DNA of 64,000 nucleotides. It comes from Ehretia macrophylla. Its lineage: Eukaryota; Streptophyta; Magnoliopsida; Boraginales; Ehretiaceae. Of the stretch, positions 33,431-45,999 are shown one piece after another. The DNA lies in assembly GCA_037974665.1 (NCBI GenBank), contig CM075773.1, forward strand, positions 63,022,763-63,086,762. Reading direction: 5' to 3'. The notes beneath the pieces are model-generated. The model was not told the origin of the DNA. It ran no database searches and saw nothing but the letters and a program-made list of their open reading frames with translations. Every line of letters begins with the position of its first letter. Position 1 is the first letter of the stretch. A program made the position numbers and the translations under genes.

Positions 33431-36400
33431 TGTTGGAATAATATGCCTAAAAGGCCACTAGCACATGACATTTCAGTGATTATGAATACATATTGTGATT
33501 GTTTATGATTAATGGATACATTCATATATATTATCTCTACCTTATTTGTGTGTATTTGCGTTGTATAAAGGCCCTTAATCCATAGTGTATGACTTAGGTG
33601 CATGGTGTATAACGCCCCGATCCATCACGAGACCGGAGACTCTAATAACCATGCTATTCTCAACCCAATTCCAACCCGGTCACAAAATTTTAGGGAAAAC
33701 GGACAGAGTCTCTCCTGTAACGTGGACATTCTGGAAACCTGTAAACATAATATAAGCCACAATACAACTAAACTCTAACTCCAACAACTCTGGCTCTAAC
33801 TATCTCCCGACTTCAAGGTTGACCGAGCCTTAAGCAAGACATAGAAAACACACCTAAACATGCATTTAACAATCCTTGAAACCTTATCTATCTTAATCCG
33901 CTTATCATACCACTCTATATTAACCATTAGACTTTCTTATAAACTAAAGCCAAACGAATTTTAACTTTCATTAACACATAAGCAAGCAGTATAAAGGAAG
34001 GTAAAGATAAGCTATTACATTATACTACCATTCAAGCCATACATTAACCTAGCTATTACAATTCGTCAACAACTCCAAATATGTACAAGCCTATAGGCAC
34101 AAAATAGAACATATCATAATACAAACAAAGTCTTCCACAGTTTAGCAGTCAAACACTCCAATCTTAAGCAATAGCACACAGCAACCAAGGCAACTCCTTC
34201 AATTGCGCCACCTAAAACATGTTTAACGAGGTATGAGCAATTACAATTGCTCAGTGAGGGATAAAGTCTACCCGGGGCGTACAATGCAACAATTATAGCA
34301 ATTAAGCAATAAAAACAAGTAAAGTACAACTGAAATAACCAGTAACCACACATATCAAATGATACGATGCACTTAACCCCAACACTCCAGAATTCACTTT
34401 ATCTTCAATCACAAATCACGAACCTCGAACCACAAACCTCGATCCACGAACCTCGATCAATATGCTGGCATAACCCCAATCACTCCAGTGGGTGTACGCT
34501 GGATGTACCCCGATAATCCTACGACCTAACACCCCCTGACAATCTCCGGACCAGGCGAGTGAGGGAATAGGGTACGGAGCTAGAGCACCAACCCTGGCAA
34601 GCCCGCTGCCACCTAGAGAGGCCCATCGCATCTGCCCCGATGATATGGTTGCCCAACAACTATCCAATGCACTTAACAATGACAAGATAACAACATTGAA
34701 AACAATGATACTCAAGAGGGACAACAAAGTAGGTTACTCTCGAAAACAGTTACAATTATAAGCGTTAACACTAAAATAACCAAACGAACACAAGGGATAA
34801 ATTACATATTTTCCACAAAACATTACCAAAAGCTCACAATTAACTTAAAAGTGCATTTAACACCTAAGAAACATTTACAAGATCATAGAAGTGCAAAACA
34901 ACTGATTTTCTACTTTTCCCTCTTTGTAACTCAAGCCATTTGTCTTCCAAATACAAGTTAATGTTCTAGTTAAGCGAACGGGCTATTCCATAGATCTAAT
35001 TATCCCTTACGGCACCCCTAGGACTCTTGAAACCACCCAATTGTCCGCGATTACCACAAAAATCCCGATTGCCCCTTTGTGAGTTTGCACTACAAGTACC
35101 TTAACCGAAGCTCAACCGAGGTTTAGCAAAGAATCTCTAGCACCTAAATAGCCTAAGAAAACTAAATGTAATCCGGATTTGCATTAATCCTGAAACCCCT
35201 TTTTAAAAGTCGTATATTTCATGATTTAGCCAAGTTCTAAGCAATTCAACCTCACAGGGCTATTAATCCATTTCTATTAACATCTAAGGCACCTATTAGA
35301 AGCAAGGAATCAAGCTATATCGCACAATTTCACAAAACCCTAAAATTCATCACTATTCACTACCCTAAATCAAACAAACGAATTTAGCCGATTAAAAAGC
35401 GAAACAATAGCATAAACTTGGTCTCTACATCATGTATACATCATATAATATCCTATTTGAGCATACCATAAGCATTTACTAGCAAATCTACAAAATCAAG
35501 AAAGTTGCAACATTTTAAAAAAGCAAACTCCCCATGCAAATCCCCCACCAAAGCGCGTAAGAGCTCGTAGAAAGGTAGAGGACCCTTGAAAACACCTAAT
35601 TCTAGCTTGGTAGAGCTTGAAGTCAAGATTTGATGAAGCAAAAATCCTTCTTTTTCCTCTTGGTTGCAATCGGGTTTGAGAGGGACATGGTTGGCATTTT
35701 TGCAATTGTTTTGTATGTGTTATGAAGACTAAAGGCCTTGTTTAATTAAATAAGCTAAGTGGTCAATGTTTGACTTGACTATTCATGCAAGACTCGGCCA
35801 TTTAGTTGCTCAATAATTCAATTAAAGGCTAACTAGTTCCAATTAAATGTTAGCTAGCTAAAATAAAAAGTTAGACTACGTAACACTATTCACTTGATTC
35901 ATTAAAACATTTTCTAAATGGATGTTCTCAATATTAATAACTCAAATGTACATTTTTCTCATTCCTAAAACAATAAATATGATTTAAGAAAAATAGTAAT
36001 TTGAAGTAAATAAGCAGTTGAAAAATGTGATGAATAGTAATCACTGAAAGCAACAAGTAATGCACAGAAGAAATGCGCAAGTAGTGGATGTAACGGTTAA
36101 AAAGTGTACTGTAGAATCTCGGGCGTCACACAGTGTCCGAGCATAGAAGGCTTAAGTCATAGACACTTAGTTCTAGAATCAGTTCATAATCGATTGATGG
36201 AGTTGGGCGCTTCATCAATGTCTAGGTTATAGTGAGTTAGTCTCCTATGAAGGGTGATTTGCCTTGGTTATTGGTAGGTTTCTGGACTAAGTCTTACTAG
36301 TGTGTGTGTCACACATTGAACATACCACTTATGTATGATTTCTCCAAGAGATATTATCAAAGATAGAGATCAACATATACCTTATACTACTAAGTGATCA

Positions 36401-37792
36401 GTACTCTTAATCTTGAGCATATGTGGATGAACTAACGAAATTAAGTTCATGTGCTTTGATACACTATGGGTAAGACCTCAGTTGTGGGTCAACAACTCAG
36501 TGTTGGGCATATGGGTTTGACTAGTTGGGACGTGCGTAAGCAATAGAGAATCCATGTCGTCGCGTGATGGAAAAATCGCTCCCTTGTGATTATCTAATAG
36601 TTCATCCTAATTTGAGCTCAGTGATATACTCTAGGAGTATGTCGGATATTTGGCTTGATGGTCACTCCCTAGATCAAGTATTCTATATCTAGGGAATGGT
36701 TATTTAAAGGATTTAGATGTCTCAAGGAGAAGATGCAATCAAGAAAGATATAGTACATTGAAAGTCTTTCTTGTTTATGAGTGTTACATGGAAGGGTATT
36801 TTGGATATTTTACTTGGTAGGTCGAAGACAAAGGTCATACTTAGTGTGATGAGCTTCTGCATACAACAGTAAACATCTTAGAATGCAGCCATGACTTTTT
36901 AGTGAAATAAGTCAGGTTGAAAAGCCTAAATGTGTTATGGGGTTAATATGGGCATTTTGGTCTTTTCAGTTGTTAAATTGTTTGTCTTTTGGTCCCTCTT
37001 CTAGCCTATTTATTTTTAGATGTTTGTTAAGGTTTCCTAGTTGTTTATTGTATTTAGAGTTGCTAAATTAAAGTGTCCAATTACAACTAAGTGTTCTATT
37101 TAGCAGAATTTCTTATTTGAATTAGTTGTGGAAAATTTGAACACTAAAAATTAATTAATTTAGCAAAATAATACATGGATTAAGTCACTTGGGCCAAGTT
37201 GGCGCCTAGCCCACCTAGGCCATGGTTCACATGAGATCCAAGAGAGAATAATTTAATATGCTATTAGACTAGCTAAGTCCAAAGGTGCATAGGATTAGCT
37301 TATGGGCTTGGAATCCAAATCATATTTCTTTTAGGATTAACTACTAAGGGTATTCCATATCTATAAATAGAGTTCATTTTTGGCCTTCATAATTTGTACC
37401 TCTCTCATGAGAAAAGGAAGATAGAAAAGCGATCTCTCTCTCTCTAGTATCACACAAGTTAAGCTAGAAAAAATACAAGAGAAAAAATCTCACAATTCTT
37501 CATCATCTAAGAGAAGGTTGAAGGTCATAGAGGAGAAGATCAAAAACACTTCTTTCATCCTAGGTGTGTAGATCTTCAAGAAGCAAAAAGAAGATCAAGT
37601 TTTGTGTTTTTCGTTAAGTTTTTTATGCTAACAAGTCAAGGTAACAAAACTATCTTTTGCTAGAATTTATTATTTGTGAATTGTTCTTATGCGTGTTCTT
37701 ACAATTATTCATCTTAGAACTTATGGCTTGATCATAGATTAGGATGCTATTAAGTTTCCGCTACGTTTATATACTTTAAAATTTTTTAAACA
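33431..37792 (+). mobile_element. LTR, family 2, middle member of the nest
   Basis: It starts TGTTGGAATAATATGCC and ends around ...TTTTTTAAACA. The flanks TTATA (33426-33430) and TCATA (37793-37797) form a 5-bp duplication with one mismatch. It is inserted in inverted orientation into a relative of itself (32164-38351) and is interrupted by the family 1 LTR at 33608-36130. Excluding that insert it is about 1.84 kb, matching the other copies. Its middle part is non-coding, with a pyrimidine/GA microsatellite near 37433. The right boundary could be a few bases off. Confidence 0.75.
33608..36130 (-). mobile_element. Solo LTR, family 1, inner member of the nest (2.5 kb)
   Basis: The minus strand starts TGTGACGCCCGAGATTC and ends GGATCGGGGCGTTATA. 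The flanking 5-mers are TGGTG (33603-33607) and CAGTG (36131-36135); both differ from a hypothetical CGGTG by one CpG-deamination step on opposite strands. Joining the flanks restores a sequence like that of the 41772-43721 copy ('taggtgcatggtg...agaaggc'). It is homologous over its length to 21949-24429. Confidence 0.82.
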
Positions 37793-38610
37793 TCATATGT
37801 CCAAAACACCGAGTTGTTGACCCATTATAAGATCTCACCTATAGTGAATCAAAACATATGACCTAGAATCCACTAATACATCCATATATGCTCATGATAA
37901 AGAGCATTGGTCACTTAGTAGCTTAAGATACTTTTAGTTCTCTAACAATGATAGTAATGACACTGAGATAGCATCTATTGTGGTCCCGTTCAATGCATTC
38001 ATATGTACTAATGAGAGAAGTCCAGAAAGCCCATCCAATGACCAAGGTAGGTCACCCTACCAAATAGGAGACTATTTCATTATAACCTTACCATATTGAA
38101 GTATCCAACTTCACTATTCAGTTATGAACTTACAGTTTTGATCCAAGCCTCATGGCATAGACCTTTTGTGCAAATCACCACACACCTATGTCATTCACTT
38201 ACACCAATGAGCCTTTTTTGTATACAAGTATGTCAAGTAGTTAGAGAATTTAATATGCTTATAATGAATGCACTGATTTTATAACTAGATAATATTCATT
38301 TACATGAAATGTCTTAGTGCTAGTGGTCTTTAGCGCATACTACTCCCAACATATCCACCAAACGGTGGCTACAAAAATAGTGTTCCAAGTCCAACCAATT
38401 GCTTGTCGTAATGTATAACATTTTCATTCCACCAAGCATGCCATGAATCTTAAAAGAAATGACGAGGAATTTATCCAACAATGGGCGTTTCCATACATTC
38501 TATAGCCAGAGAACAATGTCGTAAAATATGTTCAGCATCCTCTTTCGATGTTCCATACATAGGACAATAAAGATCAACAATCATACCCTGTTTAGCCACT
38601 TGATCTATTA

Positions 38611-39107
38611 CTAAATTAATAAATAGTATAAGGTAAATTAATTAGATGATCAATTATTAATTTATTAAATTATCAATCTAAATATTAATCAATTAATAGT
38701 AATAGTTAATAAAAATTTTAATTAATAAATAATTACATTACTTATTTTTTATTGGTTAAAATTAACTAATTAATTAGTCATTTTTAATCAATTAATTTTG
38801 TGTTTATTAATAATTTTTGTTAATTATAAATTATATTAGTTAATTATTTATTAAATTAAAATTAATTAATTTTTAACTAATTGATTGAAAATGTGTTTAG
38901 GGTGTTGGTGAGAGGGGTGAGGGAGAAAAAAAAACATATGAAAATATCTAAAATGTGTTTTTATTTTCTTGTCTTGAAAACATATTTCCAAAACAGTTTT
39001 CAAAACAATAAGAAAAAACAACACATGCCAAATAAGTTTTTTGTTTTTTCATTTCCAAAAACAAAAGAACAGTTTTTAGAAACACTTCCAAATAGGGTCA
39101 TTTCATG
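38611..39107. other. AT-rich stretch with TTAATTAATTA-type repeats
   Basis: 38620-38890 is almost pure A/T with many 'attaattaa' phrases. The following open frame (38881-39108) has no recognisable domain. Nothing else was seen. Confidence 0.45.
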
Positions 39108-39940
39108 AACAAATCTACTAGGTTATTAGTTGAGTGAATTTGATGAATATCACTAAGTCTTCCTTTGGGAGCACATGTATAAAAATTAACTTTGTGATGA
39201 TATGTTTGGTTCCATCACCTTTATCATAGTCTCATTTACTTGAGCAATACATGCAACATCATTCACTCATAAAAGTGAAAATACATCGGCTTGCTTTGGA
39301 GAAGTGACAACACTAATTGACTTTGAAGATCGTCAATGTGTAGATAAACAATATTTATGATCAACAATATCTTGTTTGCGATGAGTCAAATGTTTACTCA
39401 TCATTTTTCATGTTCAATATCATACACTTATACCAACAGTTTTATAATAACAATGAAATATATATTTATCACCTTCAATGTCATTCTTTTGGTGTAGAAT
39501 TATGTCTTGTTAATAAATTAAGAAAGAATAGTATCTAAACACTCATAATTTAGCAAGATACACCAATTGTATTGAGGTAAAAAACTTCAAGAAAAAAAAA
39601 TTATTTCATTATCCTTATGAAGAAGACCCATTTAATTTCAATGATCAAACTGTTGGACACTAAGAGTATGAGTTTTATTGCTTTGATATTTTCTCTTTAT
39701 AGGACGATTGATGGACAACTTTTCCATTTGATAAACACTCTCACTTCAAGTCAAGACAAAATTTAGTTTTTCAAGACTCTAACGATAACAAACCACTGCT
39801 TATTAGAGGTATTTTGGAATCCTCATATTAAAATCTCTAACTTATGAGAGAAGCAGATAGGTTATTGATATATTAATATATCAGTTCATTAAAAGATTTG
39901 TGAAAAAGATAATTGTACCGCATTCCTTTGGCATGTTTTC

Positions 39941-39989
<49 letters not shown>

Positions 39990-41771
39990 CATGTAACTCA
40001 TATAAATTCATTGTCATTATATTCATAAGATGTAGATGAAATCCTTTAAAAATTCTTCAAGCTAATATAATTGCATCAATCACATGTGAATAAATCTTAT
40101 CATAATTCAATTTCAAGGTGTAACCATAGAGGGAACTAGCCTATTCCTTCCTTTGTTGTTGACTTCAAACATTTTAAGAGCTAGCCAACTAAAATTAAGG
40201 GTTTGGTTTCACAACACTCCCCTGTAATTCCATATGCAAAGGTATATTGATCTCCATGGTCTATAAACTTCACATTTTCATGTGAATTCCATTTGGATAA
40301 TGTCTTTATATTTTTTGTCAATCACTATGTTGACATAGTTGAACAAGCTTTAGTTCAAGATCTTTGTTTTCATTTATTAGAATAGCAATTACTACATGTA
40401 CAAATATTTGATCATGATCAATTTCTATTTCAGTTCCATTCTTATCCAATAGTAATATAACTGAGCAGATCTCTTCATTCTCAATATTTTAAATATGCAT
40501 ATCATGTTAAGGTATCTGATACTCTCATAGAGTAATTTTTCTTATTTATATTTTTTATTTGTTTTTGTGTCTTGACATCAAGATATCAAACACTTTCAAT
40601 TTGTCAACTTGTTTATTTTTCTCATATTCTTTTGCAAAATTTTCTGCTTTCGAACCAATAAGTCTACCACGCATTTGACATATAATAGACTCACTTTATA
40701 TTGTGTTTGTCAATTAGAACATCGATTCAAATATGAGCATTTAATACTGGTATTGTGACTTAATCATTTTCTTTAAATCAGTGAATACATCTTTTCAACT
40801 TTTTTGTATATTTTTCCGAACTTTCAATTCATATTGATTTTCACGAGAATCATTTTTTTAATGTATTCCATAAAAATTCTCATTTTTCAACTTTAGTTTT
40901 TCTTCCCCTAATACTAGGAACATTACTTCAATAATTAGCAATAAATTATATAAAAACAACTCCAGTCAATGGTTTAAAATTTTCAATAATTAACGAAGAT
41001 TCAAATATATAAAGTTCTCAACTTTCTTTTAAACCCATTTTTATGTATTGTGGTGAAATATTTAGAACATAGGTTGCACAATCATATACTCTTAAATGGG
41101 ATATTTTGGTTCTTGACAATAGGGAATAAAGAGTCGATCTTGGTCAAATTTTTATTACCATATGTGATATAATACATCCATAACCAAAACTAGACTCCCT
41201 AATAAGAAATGACCTAATAATTCGCGATAAGAGATTAACAAAAGATTTTGCAAACCCAAATATATCCCCTTGAATATAGATGATTCAATATCAAATATAT
41301 TTGTGGATTCTCTAATAATTAATTTTTTTTGGGAACAATCAGCACAGAAAATTTCACTTATAAAAGAATCTTTAAATTCTTTAATGAATGTCTATTTCAA
41401 TTTTCAAGAGTTTTTCTCATCATTGCTATGCTCATATGACCTAAGTGTCAACAAAAAATTATTGAATCAAATAACAATTCTTGAATCAAATAACTTCTAG
41501 TTATTCAAAATATTAGATTCTACTAGATCTCTATAAGTCAAAAGATAATGACAATCTTTTTATTGTTTATATTTTTCCAAAAATAAGCGAGGTAATGTAG
41601 ATATACTTTTTATTTCTTTTATATGTGCTCTCAATTTGAGAACCAACAATATATATCTCTATAGTAGATTGTTTTATTATCTACTAGAATACAAACCATC
41701 TTATCTTCAATTATCTTCAGGAAACACAATATAGATTTTTCAAGAACCTTCAATTAAATTTACAATATTAG
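39108..41771 (-). pseudogene. Heavily decayed Ty1/copia pol (integrase, reverse transcriptase, RNase H)
   Basis: Minus-strand translation, moving between frames, recovers copia landmarks in order. Pre-integrase: HLGHMSIAMMRKTLEN (about 41450-41400). Integrase tail: LRTLYIFESSLIIENFKPLT then NQYELKVRKN (about 40990-40790). Linker and reverse transcriptase start: INENKDLELKLVQLCQHSD (about 40380-40330). Reverse transcriptase: YTLKLNYDKIYSHVIDA (about 40130-40080). RNase H: NDVACIAQVNETMIKV (about 39265-39215). Each matches what I recall of plant copia polyproteins, but every segment has stops and shifts. A (TA)n microsatellite sits where the reverse transcriptase should read '...LDN.IYMK'. It has no matching 3' LTR, and the gag is not visible. 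It is old and clearly dead. Confidence 0.75.
39945..39986. repeat. (TA)n microsatellite inside the copia relic
   Basis: About 21 AT units. It interrupts the reverse-transcriptase coding remains between residues resembling LYELHDN and MKENMPKE. The codons there in intact relatives (Ile-Tyr-Met) would be ATATATATG-like, a plausible seed for expansion. Confidence 0.9.
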
Positions 41772-43721
41772 TGAAGGTATACGTTATATCGCATGAATCA
41801 AATTCTATAATTACAAGAATAAGGCGGAAACATTCATACATTGATCTTTAAAATGAATAAAGTATTAAATAACTACTTGAACATCTAAACAATTCATAGT
41901 TTAATTATGAAAGTAAATAAATTTTTCAGGAATACCTTTATCGTGAAAAACGAAAGAAGAAAAACTTCACCTTTGCTGATGAATAAGCTTCACGCGCCTA
42001 GTTGAAGCTTGTTGCTCCTTAACTCTGATCTTCCCCTCTATACCAAATTCCTAGCTAAAGTGTTAATCAAGTTGTGGAACTTGATCGTGCTAAACTAAAC
42101 TAAAAGAAAAACTATTTGAGTTTCTTCATAGAGTTGAAACTTATTCATGAGAGAGAGAGATCTCAAAGGAGATGGTGCAATTATAAAGCTTGGGGTAGAG
42201 GCCTTTATATAGGTGAAAATATGCAAGGTAATTCTGTTTTTATCATAATCCAAAAGTGTAAAGGTTAGGACATTGAATTATCCTTTAATTCTATAAAATA
42301 ATGGAAAATCCTTTCACCTTGCATTCACACTATCCTAGGCATCCCACCCTAGGGATTGGCGCTTAGCCCCATGCGTCCAAGCATAGGCTCGCGTGCTATG
42401 TCTATAGTTCAACCCACATGCTCTATCCAATTAATTAATTAATTCTAATTAATTTCAAAGTCCAAATCTAGTCTACTCTTTAAGAATAGAACTTTTCTCT
42501 AAGCTTGGAAAAACTATCTTAAATACATAGTAGCCTTTAAGACTTTAATTAATCAATTAATTAAATAATCAAATAATTTATTCAATCATATTATCCAAAT
42601 TCAGCCAATAATCAAAAATAGAAATTTCTTTCAAAAATAAGAAAGTCTATTTATGATTTCTAATTGGTAATGGATTATATCTTTTCTTCAATTTCGTAAT
42701 TCTTTATTTAGTAAAGACACTTATAAGGTATATGGCTAGAAGAGAGACTAAAGACATAATTATCATTCCACTGAAAATGACCAAAATATTATCGCTAGTT
42801 TTCTAGCAATATTTTACATTTTAACCTTAGTCTACTCCACTAAAAAACCATGGCTGTACTCCAAGATAATTATTATATGAATAGAAGTTAGTCAATAATA
42901 TATGACGTTCAGTCTGTAGACCAACTAAGTGATAATGGCCACACTGCCCCTCTCCTTAGAACCTCTAATCTATAATCTAACCATCCTCCAGAAGTTATCC
43001 ACTTGATCACGAGAGCGACCCACAAGTGTAACAACCAATACATCATGTATTACTGTGCGCACAAATTCAAGATGATCAACGTGGATCATTCTAAGTGAGT
43101 GATTATTGTATAGAATCCTTATTACATATGCATGTCCTTTCTAACCAAGTCCAGTCACCCAAATCACAGAGTTGTTGACCCATATATAAGATATCACCCA
43201 TAGTGACTCAAAGTGCAAGAACTTGAGTTCGTCAGTTCATCCACATATGCTCAAAAATAAGAGCACTGACTCACTTAGAAGCTTGTCAATATAGGTGACC
43301 TCTTTCTTTACTAGTACGTATTTAGAGTATCACACCTACGGTGGTCTGTCCAATGCATACACATGCATAGGTGAATTAAGTTTGAAGCCCTATCCATGAT
43401 CAATGCAGATCACCCTATTGTAAAGGAAACTTATTCACAATAACTTCTATTATAGTAGAGTGTCCAACTCTACTACTTAGTTATGGACTAAATAGTTCTG
43501 CTTGACAAGTAATCGTGACTTAGACCTTCTGTACGTAACCACCATGTACCTAAGTCAACAATTGAAGCAAATATCTTTTATACACATACATACACAAAAG
43601 TCAATCACATAAGAGAAAAACATGCTCATATAAGTAAGATGACATTAATTATTCATTGCAAACATCTAGATATATCAATGGCAGCGTGCTAGTGGCCTTT
43701 TGGGCATACCTATTCCTAACA
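41772..43721 (-). mobile_element. Solo LTR, family 2 (1.95 kb)
   Basis: The minus strand starts TGTTAGGAATAGG and ends CGTATACCTTCA. It is flanked by a perfect ATTAG duplication at 41767-41771 and 43722-43726. No primer binding site follows its minus-strand end; instead the copia relic continues directly, and the target duplication lies between them. So it is read as a solo LTR that landed in the copia relic, although an original 5' LTR of that relic cannot be fully excluded. It is homologous to 33431-37792 and 32164-38351. Confidence 0.83.
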
Positions 43722-43726
43722 ATTAG

Positions 43727-45712
43727 ATATACCGATTCTTCAAAAATATTTAATTGGATTTAAGATAATCTATAATCCATTACAATAACAAACAAAACAA
43801 GTTCTTCTTCGGAAACATTTTGGGCAAATACTACATTTGATGATACGTTTTTAACAAATATATTTGAAAGTGAACTTCATTAACAGAATTTTAAAGTTAC
43901 TCAATAAGATTAAAAAATCAAATCATGGATGATATTCTGAAATGGAATAGGCACCAATAATTTGTAAAATCAGAAGGTAAAAAGAGTCATGCGAGTCCTT
44001 GACACCAGTAAGGTGTTGGCCAAAGACACTAAACGAAACAGGCACCAACAATTTCTTCCAAAAGGTGAAAAATCATCTTTTGACAAAATAACTCCAGGCG
44101 ATAGTATAATTTGAGCGGTCAAATGTTATCTAAATTATCTTTCTATTTTGAAACTTGTGTTGTCATATGTCATTTAAATAATTTTAATAAAATTGTTACA
44201 CCATAAATGATTTAATATGTTGGCAAAATATAAATTGACATGCTATTAGATTGAGATTGTTTATGCCATGAATTGATAGGTATAGAGGACAAAATTAGTC
44301 CATACCCAAGGCCCAACAAGAAGAGGGTCGGCCAAACACAAAGGTAGCCTAGCAAAGGTTAAAATCGGATCGAAAAGGACCTTATGCCTATCTCAGACTA
44401 GCCCAATAAATAGACAAGTTGGCAAGTAGCGTGAACAAATTAGAAGTGATGGGTAGAAAAAGGCTTCTCGGTACCACACTCCTAACTAAGTAGTGGCTCA
44501 AGGCCACTGATGAAGCATTAAGATCTTACAACAAGAGTCTAGTAAGTCATCATGGTCTGCGTACAGGTGGCCTAAATGCCATGGTAGAAAATGATGGTAT
44601 AGGCATGATGATTGAACAATTGCAACTGAACATCATATAGATTCAACAAGTGCGAGTAAAGGGCGACTTGGCCAAATCAGACGGTGACTCTACCTCAAGT
44701 CATCTGCGTTTAATGCCTAACATTGTGTGTTCTCAATAATGCCTGGATTTGATTCAAATATGATAGCGCAAGTTCTCTATTAGCCAATCAAGGCTCAAGT
44801 GGAATATACGATGATGGGCCCCACCTCATAAAGAAGGAAAAAGACGATGACACGTTAGAGCCTACAACCAATGAGAACCAAGAGTTAATGCCACTAGCCC
44901 ATACATGACCCATAAAAAAATACCAACGATTCAGATTCAAATATCAGGGGTACGAGTAGAAGGGGGTAAAATCCACCTTTATGTACAAAAGCATCTATAC
45001 AAGGAGTCAAATAACTCGTCTCAAAAGGTAGATCATCTTAACCATTCAACACTTAAACCCAAAACAAGACATCCGAACCAAGGGAAGTCATTGGAGCCCG
45101 CTAAATAGACAAAAAAAATGATTAAAGGATTTCTCGGACCCTTTGATCTTAATTGTTGATTTACAGGGGTCTATATTAGGCATGTTGGCGTTTTAGCCAC
45201 ATGTATCTAAAATTAGTAATTTATTAACACTCTAGCCAAATGGTGATTTAAACAACAAACAAACATTCTATTTATCCTCTAAGGGAGAAATACGTTTTGT
45301 TCTTATAAGGCGTCGTAGATAGTTTCGACGAAGAAATAACATGTCAATCTACAATTAAGCCATGTACACAACCATACATCCAATTATGAAACAAATCATG
45401 TGATTAACCATAGATCGATCCGGGGGCATGACTTTATAATTGTCAACAATTAATTCGACGACTGTAGATCGATTTCTTCCATTGATGATAGGCACATGAA
45501 AGTAAATAAAAGGGACGAAGGAACATACATATAAATTTAAATAATCATCGACAGTTATCAGACCACAACACGTATAAAAGCTAAATGAAAACACAATCAA
45601 CACTAACATTATATTGCTGAAGTCTTAATTTTTATTCATAGGAGTAATTGTACATCATATTTTTACAACTTTTCTTAGGAGTAGCGGCAACATAACTTGG
45701 ATCTCGATACTC
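43727..45712. other. Unassigned region, probable retroelement debris
   Basis: 43727-44250 is AT-rich and may include the upstream part of the copia relic, but no domain was found. 44277-45110 is less AT-rich than its surroundings, with phrases such as 'cccaaggcccaacaagaagagggtcggcc'. This resembles non-coding parts of LTR elements, but I found no boundaries, TSD or coding domain. A 67-residue open frame at 44905-45108 has no recognisable domain. 45110-45712 shows nothing. Confidence 0.35.
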
Positions 45713-45999
45713 TTAGGTAGTGATTGGTATGTGGGAATGAACTGGGAATGGAATGTCATTCCCAGTTCTATTTTAATTCCATGTTTGGTATAAGGGAATA
45801 AACTTGGAAATCTCATTCCCAAGGGAATCTCATTCCCATATATATGAGAATAGTCATTCCAGACCAAATACATGGGAATGACCCATTCCCATGTACTTGG
45901 GAATGGACTTTATTTGTCAAATGACCAACATATCCATCAAAATACCTAAACAACGTTTACAATCCCTAGTTAAACAACAGCTGCATTTTTCTTTTCTTC

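Larger units (their letters stand above)
32164..38351 (-). mobile_element. LTR, family 2, outer member of a three-level nest
   Basis: The minus strand begins TGTTGGGAGTAGTATGCGC at 38351 and ends ...ATAGGCCACCA at 32164. The 5-bp duplication TATCC lies at 32159-32163 and 38352-38356. It is interrupted by the same-family plus-strand LTR at 33431-37792; without that it is about 1.82 kb. It shares ordered phrases with 41772-43721 ('gagttgttgaccca', 'agatatcacccatagtgactc', 'gaccaaaatattttgctag'). No coding region belongs to it. It sits within the decayed LINE. Confidence 0.8.
31836..38610 (-). pseudogene. Decayed LINE polyprotein (zf-RVT to RNase H region), split by nested LTRs
   Basis: On the minus strand, 38610-38352 reads DLYCPMYGTSKEDAEHILRH then CSLAIE: the zinc-binding reverse-transcriptase-associated motif (C..C...H....C with the first Cys pair altered) of plant non-LTR elements. 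Coding sense then jumps across the insertion 32164-38351 and resumes at 32163-31836 with KWKNRRAFEESPLSDTAN, later ARWKLNVDGC and GIGCLIRDKEGN, the start of an RNase H (RVT_3) domain. Several stop codons show it is dead. Rejoining the two halves at the TATCC duplication restores the frame ...TVWWI|.KWKNRR. This independently confirms both the LINE identity and the insertion boundaries. The reverse transcriptase and endonuclease are absent. Confidence 0.8.

Noticed and set aside
34416..34727. 103-residue open frame, and similar ones at 34114-34353 and 50942-51247
   Set aside because: These lie wholly within non-coding LTR sequence; homologous LTR copies do not preserve the frames.
41772..43721. 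5' LTR of the copia relic at 39108-41771
   Set aside because: Orientation fits, but a perfect 5-bp duplication lies between LTR and relic, no primer site follows, and gag is missing; a separate solo LTR is more likely, though not proven.
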